A stretch of DNA of 64,000 bases from DATGIQ01 sp035295665. GTDB taxonomy: Bacteria; Planctomycetota; Planctomycetia; Gemmatales; Gemmataceae. How positions within the stretch are numbered: the stretch's first letter is position 1; every line of letters starts with the position of its first letter. Of the stretch, positions 54,937-64,000 are shown one piece after another. The stretch lies in the NCBI GenBank assembly GCA_035295665.1, contig DATGIQ010000544.1:1-64000 (forward strand), given 5' to 3'. Made by a program: the position numbers and the translations under genes. The notes under the pieces were generated by a model. It searched no databases. It saw only the letters and a program-made list of their open reading frames with translations, and was not told the DNA's origin.

Positions 54937-56739
54937 TTGACTGACGACCGGGGAGCCCTGATTCGGCAAGTCAAAGAAGCCAACGACATCGTCGATGTCG
55001 TCGGCGGCTATGTGGCGTTGCGTCCGGCCGGCCCGACGTTCAAAGGGCTATGCCCGTTCCACGACGATCATCGGCCTTCCTTCGATGTCGACCCGCGCCG
55101 GCAGCGCTATCGGTGCTGGTCGTGCCAAAAACGTGGCGATGTCATCTCATTCATTCAAGAACACGAACGGGTTGATTTTCTTGAAGCGCTGGAGTTGCTG
55201 GCGCGGCGAGCCGGAATAACTTTAGAAAAAAGAGCTCCTTCCCCGCAAGATCGTAGTCGCGCACTTATGCTTGAGATAGCAGAGTGGGCGGCGGAACAAT
55301 ATCACCGTAGCCTCCTCGATTCCCCCGGGGCCGAAGCCGCCCGTCTATATCTCGGCCAAAGGGGATTGACAGGAGAGACCGTGCGCGGCTTTGGCCTCGG
55401 CTATTCCCCAGCGGCTGGGGATTGGCTCGTGCAGCGTGCGGCTGTGGCAGGAATTTCGTTGACCCTGCTGGAAAAAGTCGGGTTGGTGGCGGTGCGACAG
55501 GAGGGGAGGGGGTACTACGATCGGTTCCGCGACCGGATTATGTTTCCGATCCGAAACACCCGTAGCCAAGTCGTGGGCTTCGGCGGTCGCATTCTTCCGA
55601 GTTCCCCTTTCGTAGATCGGGCGCCCAAGTATTATAACTCCTGCGACACACCGCTTTTCATCAAGAGTGAACAACTGTACGGGTTAGACCAGGCCCGCGC
55701 CGCGGCCACGGAAGCCGGGTTTTTGGCCGTGGTGGAAGGTTACACGGACGTCTTGATGGCACATCAGATGGGGATTGGTCACGTGGTCGCCACGATGGGC
55801 ACGGCATTGAATGGTCGCCATGTCCAACAGCTGCGGCGCTTTGTGCCCCGAGTGGTGTTAGTATTTGATGCGGACGCGGGTGGCAGCACCGGCGTGGATC
55901 GCGCCTTGCAAATATTCGTCAGTCACAACACCGATCTGGCCATCGCCACGCTGCCGGAGGGCCTTGATCCGTGCGATCTGCTGCTGGAGCAGGGCCCGGA
56001 AGCGTTTCGGGCAGCCTTGGCCAACGCCGTGGACGCGCTGGAGTTCAAATTGCAACAAGTGCTTGCTGCGCCGACGGCTCAGGGCGTGGAAGGCCGGCGT
56101 CGAGCGGTCGATTCGGTGCTGGGTGTTATCGCACTGGCCCCGGAGATGGCGGGATCGGAAAGCGCGATCAAACAGCAGCTGATGCTGAGTCGCATCGCAC
56201 AGCGACTGGCACTCCAAGAAGAAACGGTATGGGCACGGTTGAAGGAGCTGCGAGATGGCGTGCGCGCACGAGCGCGCGATTTGCCCAGTTCGTCCCCTGC
56301 CCGCGCCGCGGACCGTGAGTCCGACACACGATCGGCTCCGGCAGCGGCGGAGGAGCGGGAGCTGCTGGAAGTCTTGCTGGCGGACCCCGCCCTCGTGCCG
56401 GTAGCCGCGGCGGAATTGGCGGCCGAGCAAATCCGCCATCCGGGCTTGCGGGAACTCTTGGCTGGGCTCTATGATTTGCATGCGGCAGGCGAGCCTCCTA
56501 CGCTCGACCTGCTGCGGGCTCGGATCGAGAATCCGCGGTTGGCGGCCGTGGCCCTGGATCTCCAGGACATCGGCCGCATGAGTACCGACCGGCCCGGCTG
56601 GCTGCGACGGATCTTGGCCGAATTTCGTCGCAAGCATCAAGTCGAGCCCAGACAGCAAGAACTCAAGAACCAGCTGCAGGCCGCCAGCGATCACGAGACG
56701 GCGCTCGCATTGCTGCGGCAACTGCAGAATCCAAACTAG
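54937..56739 (+). CDS. dnaG: DNA primase
   Basis: 600 residues, normal for DnaG. It makes RNA primers at the replication fork. The N-terminal zinc-binding domain has Cys39, His42, Cys60 and Cys63. The RNA polymerase core follows, and the Toprim motifs are VVEGYTDVL (catalytic Glu) and VVLVFDADAGG (metal-binding Asp residues). A C-terminal helicase-binding domain of weaker similarity runs from about residue 450. The start is the TTG at 54937, the only start that keeps the family N-terminus LIRQVKEANDIVDVVGGYV. rpoD follows after 161 bases, as in the classic dnaG-rpoD pair; rpsU is absent. Confidence 0.95.
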   Translation: MTDDRGALIRQVKEANDIVDVVGGYVALRPAGPTFKGLCPFHDDHRPSFDVDPRRQRYRCWSCQKRGDVISFIQEHERVDFLEALELLARRAGITLEKRAPSPQDRSRALMLEIAEWAAEQYHRSLLDSPGAEAARLYLGQRGLTGETVRGFGLGYSPAAGDWLVQRAAVAGISLTLLEKVGLVAVRQEGRGYYDRFRDRIMFPIRNTRSQVVGFGGRILPSSPFVDRAPKYYNSCDTPLFIKSEQLYGLDQARAAATEAGFLAVVEGYTDVLMAHQMGIGHVVATMGTALNGRHVQQLRRFVPRVVLVFDADAGGSTGVDRALQIFVSHNTDLAIATLPEGLDPCDLLLEQGPEAFRAALANAVDALEFKLQQVLAAPTAQGVEGRRRAVDSVLGVIALAPEMAGSESAIKQQLMLSRIAQRLALQEETVWARLKELRDGVRARARDLPSSSPARAADRESDTRSAPAAAEERELLEVLLADPALVPVAAAELAAEQIRHPGLRELLAGLYDLHAAGEPPTLDLLRARIENPRLAAVALDLQDIGRMSTDRPGWLRRILAEFRRKHQVEPRQQELKNQLQAASDHETALALLRQLQNPN

Positions 56740-56900
56740 GTGTTCGAAGAGGAGGCAGCGGTGTTTCTTTCAACTGCTCTTGTTAGTCCTTCCTGTAATC
56801 GAAACGGCGCTCCAGCCCTTCTCGAACCCGCAATCCGCGTAGTGATCTCCTGCGGTCCCCACTGCTGCGGACCTCAGGACTTGAGGTGAGGAGGGGTTTG

Positions 56901-58559
56901 ATGGATCTGAAAGTTGACGAAGGGCTGAAGGCATTACTCGTTTCGGGCAAGGAGAAAGGCTATCTGACCTACGGTCAGGTGAATGACTACTTGCCGGATG
57001 ATGCCGTCAATCCCGAAAAACTGGATCAGCTCTTGCTCATCCTCGAAGAGCACGGCATTGAGCTGATTGACGAATCCGAAGCCGAGGAGCGCGAAGCCGG
57101 CCCGAGAACGGGCCCGCGGGACGAAGAGGTGCGCGGGGAGCTCGACCTGAGTTTCATCGAGGAAGAGGACAACCGCCGAACCGACGATCCCGTGCGGATG
57201 TATCTGACGCAGATGGGCGAGATCCCGCTTCTGAAACGGGAAGAGGAGATCGCGCTCGCCAAGAAAATCGAAGTCACGCGTAAACGGTTCCGCCGCAAAG
57301 TACTGGAATGCGATGGAGCCCTCCGCAAGGTGGTGGATACGCTTAAACGGGTTCACACCACGGAATTGCCTTTTGATCGCACGATCAAGGTGTCGCTCAC
57401 CGAGAATCTGGAGAAAGACAAGATTCTCCAGCGCATGCCTCACAATCTCAAGACGCTGGATCACTTGATGGAGCTCAACGACCAGGAATTCCAGCTCCTT
57501 CTCGATCCGCGGACACCCGAAGAGCAAAAGCGAGTGCTGCGCCGCAACATCCGCTTGCGGCGGCGCAAGGCCGTGACGCTGGTTGAAGAGCTCAGCATCC
57601 GCACGCAGAAAGTCCAGCCGCTCATGAAGACGATGGAACAAACATCGGTCCGGATGGACGAGCTGGAACAGCAGATCGAAGACCTGAAAGGTCTGCGCAA
57701 CGCCAAGGAGGATCGTGCCAATCTGGAAAAAGAGCTGAACGACCTTATGCTCATGACGCTGGAGGAACCAATCAGCCTCCGCAAGCGCGTTGAAATCGTC
57801 AAGAAGCGCTTCGCAGAGTATGAGGAAGCCAAGCGGGCCCTGTCCGGCGGCAATTTACGGCTGGTGGTGAGCATTGCCAAGAAGTACCGCAACCGTGGGC
57901 TGAGCTTCCTGGATCTGATTCAGGAAGGGAACACGGGCCTGATGCGAGCCGTCGACAAGTACGAGTATCGCCGCGGCTACAAGTTCAGCACCTATGCCAC
58001 GTGGTGGATTCGCCAGGCGATCACGCGGGCCATCGCCGACCAGGCCCGGACGATTCGTATCCCCGTGCACATGATCGAAACGATGAGCAAGCTCCGCAAC
58101 GTCTCCAAGAAGTTGCTGCAAGAGATGGGGCGGGAGCCGACCATCGAAGAAACCGCCCGGGCCGCTGGCATCACGGTTGAGGAAACGCGCCGGGTTCTCA
58201 AAATCAGCCGTCATCCCATCAGCCTGGACCGTCCCGTAGGCGAAAGTGAAGATAGCTATTTTGGTGACTTTATTGAAGATAACAGCGCCGAGTCCCCGGT
58301 TAGTGCAGCCACCCAGGAGATGCTCAAGGATAAAATCGAGCAGGTCCTGAAAACGTTGACCTATCGGGAGCGGGAAATCATCAAGCTGCGTTACGGCCTG
58401 GGGGATGGCTACACCTACACGCTGGAAGAGGTCGGCCGGATTTTCAAGGTTACCCGGGAGCGCGTCCGGCAGATCGAAGCCAAAGCCGTCCGTAAGCTAC
58501 AACATCCTGTTCGCAGCCGCCAACTCGAGGGCTTCCTCGATGGCGTCCTCCGCCGCTGA
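56901..58559 (+). CDS. rpoD: Primary RNA polymerase sigma factor
   Basis: 552 residues. Region 1.1 ([16 protein letters not shown]), region 1.2 ([21 protein letters not shown]), a charged, helical insert of roughly 180 residues, then region 2 ([57 protein letters not shown]), region 3, and region 4 ([34 protein letters not shown]). The intact region 2.4/4.2 residues fit TTGACA/TATAAT promoters, which agrees with those seen in this window. ATG at 56901 is preferred: GAGGAGGGG lies just upstream. It ends with a clear terminator. Confidence 0.97.
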   Translation: MDLKVDEGLKALLVSGKEKGYLTYGQVNDYLPDDAVNPEKLDQLLLILEEHGIELIDESEAEEREAGPRTGPRDEEVRGELDLSFIEEEDNRRTDDPVRMYLTQMGEIPLLKREEEIALAKKIEVTRKRFRRKVLECDGALRKVVDTLKRVHTTELPFDRTIKVSLTENLEKDKILQRMPHNLKTLDHLMELNDQEFQLLLDPRTPEEQKRVLRRNIRLRRRKAVTLVEELSIRTQKVQPLMKTMEQTSVRMDELEQQIEDLKGLRNAKEDRANLEKELNDLMLMTLEEPISLRKRVEIVKKRFAEYEEAKRALSGGNLRLVVSIAKKYRNRGLSFLDLIQEGNTGLMRAVDKYEYRRGYKFSTYATWWIRQAITRAIADQARTIRIPVHMIETMSKLRNVSKKLLQEMGREPTIEETARAAGITVEETRRVLKISRHPISLDRPVGESEDSYFGDFIEDNSAESPVSAATQEMLKDKIEQVLKTLTYREREIIKLRYGLGDGYTYTLEEVGRIFKVTRERVRQIEAKAVRKLQHPVRSRQLEGFLDGVLRR

Positions 58560-58566
58560 CCACCTC

Positions 58567-58599
58567 ACCGCCGGTCCCTTGGACCGGCGGTTTTCTTTT
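58567..58599 (+). terminator. Intrinsic terminator after rpoD
   Basis: Perfect 11-base GC-rich stem (58567-58577 with 58581-58591) and a three-base loop, followed by TTTTCTTTT. It starts seven bases after the rpoD stop. It is the best formed intrinsic terminator in the window. Confidence 0.9.
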
Positions 58600-58703
58600 G
58601 CATAGAGTAAACTAAAGGTAGGCAGCGGTGCGGAGGGGTATTCCGAATTCGCAGTCTCGCCGGGCCCCATCACCACCTTCGCTGTCTCCCAGGGAGACTT
58701 ACG

Positions 58704-59405
58704 ATGGCAGGACCTGCCACGATCCTTCGCGAGATCCATCGCTTGCGCCGCCATGCAAAAGACTTACAAGCCGAAATCGACCGTGGGCCGCGGCTGCTCA
58801 AAGCTCAACGGACCAAGGTAGCCAAGCAGGAAGAGGCCTTGCAAGGAGGGCACGACACCCTGAAGCGACTCAAGATGTCCAGCCACGACAAGGAAGTCCA
58901 GCTCAAGGCCACATTGCAGCAGATCAACAAGCATGAGAACCAGTTGAACGAGGCTGGCTCCAAGAAGGAATACGACGCCCTGAAAACCGAGATCGCCGCC
59001 GACAAGAAAAAATGCCAGGAGCTGGAGGACGAAATCCTGGGCCACATGGCCGAGATCGAAGAGCGCACGGCCCAGCTCCCCGCACTGGAAAAGGCCGTGC
59101 AGCATGCCAAGGCCGAGTACGCCGAACACGAGAAGAACGCTCAGGGCCGTATCGCCGGCCTCACCGAGCAGCTCAATAAGGCGTTGGCGGACATCCAACA
59201 AATTGAGTCGACTCTGCCATCGGATATCCGGCCACAGTACGACCGGTTGGTGGCCGCCCGCGGCGAAGACGCCATGGCCGCGGTGGAACACCGCACGTGC
59301 ATGGCCTGCTACACGGAAATCACCGCCCAGAGCTACAACGATCTGATGCTGAGCCAGTTTGTGTTTTGCAAGAATTGTGGACGAGCGCTCTATCTGCCGG
59401 ACTGA
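58704..59405 (+). CDS. Coiled-coil protein with a C4-type zinc ribbon
   Basis: 233 residues. Residues about 5-185 are a continuous coiled coil. The C-terminal 45 residues (RTCMACYTEITAQ...FVFCKNCGRALYLPD) hold four Cys that should bind zinc. This is the plan of the C4-type zinc-ribbon family (CdsZ-like) near housekeeping genes in many bacteria. The exact role is unknown; such proteins may bind nucleic acid or regulate translation. Confidence 0.85.
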   Translation: MAGPATILREIHRLRRHAKDLQAEIDRGPRLLKAQRTKVAKQEEALQGGHDTLKRLKMSSHDKEVQLKATLQQINKHENQLNEAGSKKEYDALKTEIAADKKKCQELEDEILGHMAEIEERTAQLPALEKAVQHAKAEYAEHEKNAQGRIAGLTEQLNKALADIQQIESTLPSDIRPQYDRLVAARGEDAMAAVEHRTCMACYTEITAQSYNDLMLSQFVFCKNCGRALYLPD

Positions 59406-59495
59406 TATCGCCGCCCGCCGGGCCGGACCGAGTACGCTCCTTCCAACCCGTTGCCATTGACTCGGCACGATCAATCCAAGGATGGGAGTCTTTTG

Positions 59496-60899
59496 ATGAT
59501 TGCCAATCCGGTTGCCTCGTCCGATCCAAGTCTTTCCCCCTCCAAGGACCGGCCTCTGCCGGGAGCGCGTGCAGCACTCGTGTTGCTGCTGTGCATCAAT
59601 CTCTTCAATTACATCGACCGGCAAGTGTTGGCAGCGGTCGTGCCTTTCCTCCGACCGCTGGCGCAGAATCTGGGCGATTCACCTCTGGCGGCGCTCCTGG
59701 GCTGGCTCCAGCGACTGCTTGGTTCCAATCCGGAAAATGCCCTGATCGGCCTGTTGGCGATGGCCTTCATGGTGACGTACATGATTGCCGCGCCGCTGTT
59801 TGGCTGGCTCGCAGAACGTACGTCGCGCTGGCTGCTAGTTGGTGTCGGCGTCATTCTGTGGAGCCTGGCCAGTGGGGCGACCGGGTTGGCCCAAACCTTT
59901 GGCGTTCTGCTGCTGACGCGCTGCTTGGTGGGTATCGGCGAAGCCGCCTACGGTCCGGTCGCGCCGACGATGATCTCCGATCTGTATCCGGTCAAAGTCC
60001 GTGGCAGCGTACTGGCCTGGTTCTACATGGCCATCCCGGTCGGAAGCGCCTTGGGCTTTGTCCTGGGAGGCCAAGTCGCCGACTCAGCCTGGCTTACGGC
60101 GTGGGGCGTGGATCCGGAGGCGCGTTGGCGATGGGCCTTTTACTTGGTCGTGCCGCCGGGCCTGCTGCTGGGCCTGTGGTGCTGGCTGATGCCGGAGCCG
60201 GCACGCGGCCAAGCCGATCTGGGTGATGGGCATCCGCCGCGTCAGGCCAGCTTGCGGGACTACTTGCTGCTGCTGCGGACGCCGTCCTACGTGCTGGATA
60301 CGCTGGGCATGGCCGCCATGACCTTTGCCCTGGGCGGAATTGGCTTCTGGATGCCATCGTATATCCACGAGTTTCGCGGCGAACCGAATCTCGGCCGGGT
60401 GAACCTGATTTTTGGGGCCATCGTGGTCGTGGCTGGTTTGACAGCCACGCTGTTGGGCGGCATTGCAGGAGACAAGCTCCGTGCCCGTTTCCCGGGCTCG
60501 TACTTCCTGGTCTCCGGCATGGCGATGTTGATCGGGTTCCCGTTCTCTGTGTTGATGCTTTATGTCCCATTTCCATGGAACTGGCTCGTGATCTTCCTAG
60601 CTTGCTTCTGCCTGTTCTTCAATACGGGACCCACGAATACGATCCTGGCCAACGTGACTCACCCTTCTATCCGGGCCAGCGCGTTTGCGTTGAATATCTT
60701 GGTGATCCACTTGCTGGGAGATGTCATCTCCCCGCTGGTCATCGGTGCCATAACGGATGCGTCCGGCAAGAACATGAACATTGCCTTTCTGTTCGTCTCT
60801 GCGGCGGTCTTGCTGGGAGGCGTTCTCTGGCTTTGGGGAGCACGCTACCTGGCCCGTGACACCGCCCTGGCTCCGACCCGCCTGGCCGAACCGAGGTAG
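59496..60899 (+). CDS. Major facilitator superfamily transporter, spinster-like
   Basis: 467 residues, 12 transmembrane segments. LCINLFNYIDRQVLAAVVPFL at the first helix and GIGEAAYGPVAPTMISDLYPVKVRGSVLAWFYMAIPVGSALGFVLGG around helices 4-5 are typical of spinster-like MFS proteins. The substrate cannot be told. Among several starts, ATG at 59496 has GGGAG seven bases upstream. Confidence 0.87.
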   Translation: MIANPVASSDPSLSPSKDRPLPGARAALVLLLCINLFNYIDRQVLAAVVPFLRPLAQNLGDSPLAALLGWLQRLLGSNPENALIGLLAMAFMVTYMIAAPLFGWLAERTSRWLLVGVGVILWSLASGATGLAQTFGVLLLTRCLVGIGEAAYGPVAPTMISDLYPVKVRGSVLAWFYMAIPVGSALGFVLGGQVADSAWLTAWGVDPEARWRWAFYLVVPPGLLLGLWCWLMPEPARGQADLGDGHPPRQASLRDYLLLLRTPSYVLDTLGMAAMTFALGGIGFWMPSYIHEFRGEPNLGRVNLIFGAIVVVAGLTATLLGGIAGDKLRARFPGSYFLVSGMAMLIGFPFSVLMLYVPFPWNWLVIFLACFCLFFNTGPTNTILANVTHPSIRASAFALNILVIHLLGDVISPLVIGAITDASGKNMNIAFLFVSAAVLLGGVLWLWGARYLARDTALAPTRLAEPR

Positions 60900-60926
60900 T
60901 TCATCCTCCAGTAGAGTTTTCGCGCC

Positions 60927-60955
60927 TTGTCGCTTCTGGCACAAAAATATATACT
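60927..60955 (+). promoter_or_regulatory. Promoter directly before the Fur-family gene
   Basis: TTGTCG at 60927-60932, 17-base spacer, TATACT at 60950-60955. The predicted start of transcription is about 60962, only three bases before the ATG at 60965, so the message would be leaderless or nearly so. The A+T-rich core could also bind the regulator itself. Confidence 0.6.
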
Positions 60956-60964
60956 TACGCCAAT

Positions 60965-61432
60965 ATGATCCTCTCCACGAATGAACCACCACCTTGTCTG
61001 CCGAGAGCAGAACGGCTGCGGAGTGCATTGGAACAGGCCGGCTGGCGATGCACACGGCAGCGGGCGGCCGTGTTTGATTACCTGTGTGCGGTGGAATCCC
61101 ATCCCACGGCGGAGGACGTATACCAAGCCGTCCGGCGCCGGCTTCCCAAAATCAGTCTCGCCACCGTGTACAAGGCCCTGGAAGCCCTGGTCGATAGCCA
61201 GCTTGCTGAGAAGCTGACATCCGGCAACGGCCCCGCTCGATTCGACTGCCATCACCAGGCCCATTATCATTTCCGCTGCGTGGATAGCGATGAGGTGCGC
61301 GATTTGCCGGTCGCTTACGACCCGCAGTTGATTGACAAACTGGATCCTCAGCTCATTTCCCATCTGCGCCAGCAGGGATTTCACGTCACGGGTTATCGCC
61401 TCGAGGTGCTCGGGCATTTGCAGAAAACATGA
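60965..61432 (+). CDS. Fur/PerR-family transcriptional regulator
   Basis: 155 residues. The winged helix is GWRCTRQRAAVFDYL, SHPTAEDVYQAVRRRLPKISLATVYKALEAL. The metal-sensing region is RFDCHHQAHYHFRCVDSDEVRDLP, with Asp and His ligands like those of PerR. The structural zinc site is odd: the family usually has a first CxxC after HFxC and often a second near the end; here only one Cys of the first pair is left (Cys105) and the second is missing. It may sense metal or peroxide without a structural zinc. Confidence 0.85.
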   Translation: MILSTNEPPPCLPRAERLRSALEQAGWRCTRQRAAVFDYLCAVESHPTAEDVYQAVRRRLPKISLATVYKALEALVDSQLAEKLTSGNGPARFDCHHQAHYHFRCVDSDEVRDLPVAYDPQLIDKLDPQLISHLRQQGFHVTGYRLEVLGHLQKT

Positions 61433-61456
61433 ATCTTCCCGTCCGCAGAGCTGGCA

Positions 61457-62362
61457 TCAGGCGGAAATGTTGTGGCATTCCACGCGACGCTGGACACGTT
61501 TGAGCAGACCGGCCAGCACACGTCCCGGACCGATCTCGTAAAAGCCATCGTAGCCGGCGCCCAACAGGTTTCGCATCGTCTGCTCCCACAACACCGGCTG
61601 GAGCACCTGCCGGATCAACAAGCTGCGGATCTCCTCCGGATCGGTGTGTGGCTGGGCATCGACGTTGGACCAGACCGGAATGCGCGGCCGCTGCATCGGG
61701 ACGCGCGCCAACGCATCCGCGAGTTGCTGGTCGGCCGGCCGCATTAACGTGGTATGAAAGGCCCCGGCCACCGCGAGACGAATCGTTCGCCCGCCGAAAT
61801 TTCCGGCCAGGCGTTCCACGGCTTCGCAGGCCGCTTGGGTGCCCGAGACTACAATGTTGCCCGGACAAAGCAGATTGGCGATTTCGAGCGTTTCGCTGCC
61901 CCGAGCCTGGGTGCAGAGTTCTTCGACCTTGGCCGGGTCCAGCCCGAGCACACTGATCATGCCACTTGGTACGGCATCGGCGGCCGCTTGCATGGCCTCG
62001 CCCCGCCGCTGCACGACACGCAATCCATCCTGGAACGTCAACGCGCCGGCATAGACCAAGGCCGTGTATTCGCCCAGGCTGAGCCCGGCTGTGGCGCTTG
62101 CCCGATCGATGGCATCCGGATCGCTGACGCGGAGAGCTTCCACCGCGGCCAAGCTCGTCACAAAGATGGCGGGCTGACTGATGGCCGTCGCATTCAACTT
62201 CGCTTCGGGTCCCTGAAAGCAGAGCTCGGCGAGATTGTAATTCAGGATGTGGGCCGCTTCTTCGTAGACCAGCCGGGCGGCGGGTAAGGTTTCGACCAGC
62301 GTCCGGCCCATGCCGACGGCCTGAGCACCCTGCCCTGGGAAAAGAAATGCAACCTTGCTCAC
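61457..62362 (-). CDS. fabD: Malonyl-CoA:ACP transacylase
   Basis: 301 residues. It loads malonyl groups on acyl carrier protein. The start is FLFPGQGAQAVGMG, the active Ser95 is in GLSLGEY (a variant of GHSLGEY), the Arg lies in VVQRRGEAMQ, and the His in AGAFHTTLM. The GTG at 62362 gives the canonical N-terminus VSKVAFLFPGQG and has AGGA upstream; the frame is open further but carries no family sequence. It follows plsX after about 60 bases. Confidence 0.95.
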   Translation of the reverse strand: MSKVAFLFPGQGAQAVGMGRTLVETLPAARLVYEEAAHILNYNLAELCFQGPEAKLNATAISQPAIFVTSLAAVEALRVSDPDAIDRASATAGLSLGEYTALVYAGALTFQDGLRVVQRRGEAMQAAADAVPSGMISVLGLDPAKVEELCTQARGSETLEIANLLCPGNIVVSGTQAACEAVERLAGNFGGRTIRLAVAGAFHTTLMRPADQQLADALARVPMQRPRIPVWSNVDAQPHTDPEEIRSLLIRQVLQPVLWEQTMRNLLGAGYDGFYEIGPGRVLAGLLKRVQRRVECHNISA

Positions 62363-62423
62363 GGAAGATATCCTATTCCGGCGGTTGAAATGATGGGCGC
62401 CAGCGCGCGGTTCCGAACCGCCG

Positions 62424-63449
62424 CTAAACAGCATCTTCGTCTTCGGTTTGCGTGCTTGCTTCCAGTTCCAGCTCTTGCACGATCAGTTCGTTGAGCTTGG
62501 CTTTGGTGTAGCGGGCGGCCATGCCGAGGGCATTCTTGATCGCCTGGTCACCGGAGCTGCCGTGGCAGATAATGCAAATGCCGTCGATCCCGAGTAGGGG
62601 TGCGCCGCCCTGGGAACTGTAATCATACCGTTCCACCAGGGCTTGCAGCGCCTGCTGGGCGCGCGGGCGTTCCGCATCGAGAGCTCCGAGGACGTCCTTG
62701 GCGGCCATCTTCATGGCAAAGTCGAAGACCCCCTCGGACACTTTCAAAACGACATTGCCAACGAAGCCGTCGGTCACGACGACATCACACGCCCCCCGGT
62801 TGATATCGCGGCCCTCGACGTTGCCGATGAATTGTTCGCGTAGGTGGCTGCTGTTGAAAAGGGCATGGGTTTCCTTGGCCAGATCATGCCCTTTTTGCTC
62901 CTCGGATCCGATATTCATCAGGCCAATCGTGGGGCGGTCGCGCTGCAAAATGTGTCGCGCAAAAATGCTCCCCATGATGCCGTATTGGAAGAGGTGCGTC
63001 GGTTTCGGATTAACGTTGGCGCCTACATCCAGCAGCACGCACGGACCGCGCAAGCTCGGCATGACGGCCGCAATTCCGGGCCGGCGGACATTTTTCAGAA
63101 AGCGCCGCAGACGCAAGCCGCCGGCCACCATGGCACCTGTATTGCCCGCGCTGACAATGGCCTCGACTTTCCGCTCGGCGAGAAGCTGCCAGCAGCGGCT
63201 GATCGAGTTGTCCGGCTTCTTCCGCAAAGCCAGCACGGGAGTCTCTTCCATCGTGATCACCTGGGTGCAATGGAAGATCTCCAGCCGGTCATTCGGGAAT
63301 GTCCCCGGCGGGAAGCACGGCTCGATCTGGGCGCGGTCGCCAACCAACAGGACATGCAGCTCTGGGTCGGCAGCCACTGCTTTCACGGCCCCGGCAACGA
63401 TTGGTCCGGGCGCATCATCACCGCCCATCGCGTCCAACGCGATACGCAT
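62424..63449 (-). CDS. plsX: Phosphate acyltransferase of phospholipid synthesis
   Basis: 341 residues. PlsX turns acyl-ACP into acyl phosphate for phospholipid synthesis. Family marks: RIALDAMGGDDAPGPIVAGA, SAGNTGAMVAGGL, VLLDVGANVNPKP, GLMNIGSEEQKG, DVVVTDGFVGNVVLK. It lies three bases from rpmF and upstream of fabD, the classic rpmF-plsX-fab order; fabH is missing between plsX and fabD. Confidence 0.97.
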   Translation of the reverse strand: MRIALDAMGGDDAPGPIVAGAVKAVAADPELHVLLVGDRAQIEPCFPPGTFPNDRLEIFHCTQVITMEETPVLALRKKPDNSISRCWQLLAERKVEAIVSAGNTGAMVAGGLRLRRFLKNVRRPGIAAVMPSLRGPCVLLDVGANVNPKPTHLFQYGIMGSIFARHILQRDRPTIGLMNIGSEEQKGHDLAKETHALFNSSHLREQFIGNVEGRDINRGACDVVVTDGFVGNVVLKVSEGVFDFAMKMAAKDVLGALDAERPRAQQALQALVERYDYSSQGGAPLLGIDGICIICHGSSGDQAIKNALGMAARYTKAKLNELIVQELELEASTQTEDEDAV

Positions 63450-63452
63450 AGA

Positions 63453-63638
63453 TCATTTCTCCTCTTCCATCGATACCACTTCCCGGCCTTGATAGTGGCC
63501 GCAGTTAGGGCAGACGCGATGCGGCAACACCGGCTCATTGCACCGACTGCAGTACTGCACCTGGAGAGGTTTGATGTGGTGATGACTCCGCCGTTTGCCC
63601 TGGCGGGCATGGGAGGTTCGTCGCTTTGGGACTGCCAT
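63453..63638 (-). CDS. rpmF: 50S ribosomal protein L32
   Basis: 61 residues. MAVPKRRTSHARQGKRRSHH, then a zinc finger with two CxxC pairs (CSRC, CPNC). Start ATG 63638. First gene of the rpmF-plsX-fabD group. Confidence 0.97.
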   Translation of the reverse strand: MAVPKRRTSHARQGKRRSHHHIKPLQVQYCSRCNEPVLPHRVCPNCGHYQGREVVSMEEEK

Positions 63639-63756
63639 GGCACTCGTCCTGTCTAAATCAAACTAGGGGGTAAAGCCCGCTATCCTAGGTCTGCTCCAGA
63701 ACCACGTCAAGGGAAGCCGACCGTAGTCCAGTATATTTACAATGCCGCCATCAAGT

Positions 63757-63781
63757 AGTCCGTAGCAGTTCGCTACGGACT
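63757..63781. repeat. Hairpin with AGTCCGTAGC arms in a repeat-rich gap
   Basis: Perfect 10-base arms, 63757-63766 and 63772-63781. The words TAGTCCGTAG and CTACGGACTAC recur several times between 63721 and 63805, as in decaying dispersed repeats. The rest of the 271-base gap has no gene that I can support. Confidence 0.5.
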
Positions 63782-63909
63782 ACGGACTACGAACCACGCA
63801 CTACGGACGACTTGCCGATGCCTTGTGAGCCTCGCAGGCGGTTCCTATAATTCAACACGATGGGGAGAAACCGGAGTTTAGTCGCCGTCCACGAAGAGGT
63901 GGAGTCATT

Positions 63910-64000
63910 GTGCCGGAGCGACCTCGGATCCTGGTTTTGGAAGGTTCCAACCATGCGGTAGGAGACCTGCTGCAAGGCTCCCAGCCGGGCTGGGAGTTGG
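63910..64000 (+). CDS. Start of a gene cut by the window end
   Basis: A frame opens at GTG 63910 with GAGGTGGAG just upstream and runs off the window after 30 codons. It begins VPERPRILVLEGSNHAVGDLL, which could be the first strand and helix of a receiver domain, but the piece is too short to name. Confidence 0.45.
   Translation, partial: MPERPRILVLEGSNHAVGDLLQGSQPGWEL

Overview
The window is chromosomal DNA of a high-G+C bacterium that I place in the Planctomycetes, probably on the Gemmata/Pirellula side. The evidence is convergent rather than a single marker: an ECF sigma factor of the type common in planctomycetes next to a Ser/Thr kinase with a WD40 tail, a secreted protein with an LEPLEDR N-terminal motif, dispersed palindromes of the type seen between planctomycete genes, a 74-residue repeat protein, and many GTG/TTG starts. 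No rRNA, tRNA or CRISPR array was seen.

Layout. 1-10966: the end of a secreted beta-helix protein, then a four-gene ABC cassette (GldA-like ATPase, GldF-like permease, GldG-like protein, and a 1225-residue protein made of about eight DUF4340-like units). 11785-14821 (minus): accC, accB and a Xaa-Pro peptidase. 14982-17046: a PH-domain membrane protein, a DtxR/MntR-type regulator with a FeoA tail, and a membrane protein. 17141-20835: a complete sugar-type ABC importer (lipoprotein, double ATPase, permease) with a long hairpin after the lipoprotein gene. 20928-23304: a group II intron (minus) with a recognisable domain V and a reverse transcriptase/HNH protein, abutting a collapsed Tn3-family transposon (23340-23901). 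24037-30510: ECF sigma factor, kinase with 14 WD repeats, and two secreted-protein genes that each carry the same 207-bp leader.

31712-41284 is the centrepiece. Eight genes match the full gene set of the N-methylglutamate pathway for methylamine: a type III glutamine synthetase-like gamma-glutamylmethylamide synthetase (gmaS), the three parts of N-methylglutamate synthase (mgsA, mgsB, mgsC) and the four sarcosine-oxidase-like subunits of N-methylglutamate dehydrogenase (mgdA-D). Six genes run left and two run right from one 117-bp gap that holds two face-to-face promoters whose -10 boxes overlap. The expected work is: methylamine is joined to glutamate, rearranged to N-methylglutamate, then oxidised to release glutamate and a one-carbon unit. 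The function is inferred from family membership and gene content.

41281-54179 is mixed: a ThuA-domain protein, methyltransferases, a four-repeat protein with an exact 74-residue period, a ZIP metal transporter, an S9 peptidase, a zinc-ribbon/decapeptide-repeat protein, queC, a possible toxin-antitoxin pair and a redoxin-like protein without a CXXC. 54937-63638 is housekeeping: dnaG, rpoD, a coiled-coil zinc-ribbon protein, an MFS transporter, a Fur/PerR-type regulator with an almost leaderless promoter, then fabD, plsX and rpmF on the minus strand. A strong promoter 550 bp upstream of dnaG has no coding sequence close behind it and may drive an RNA.
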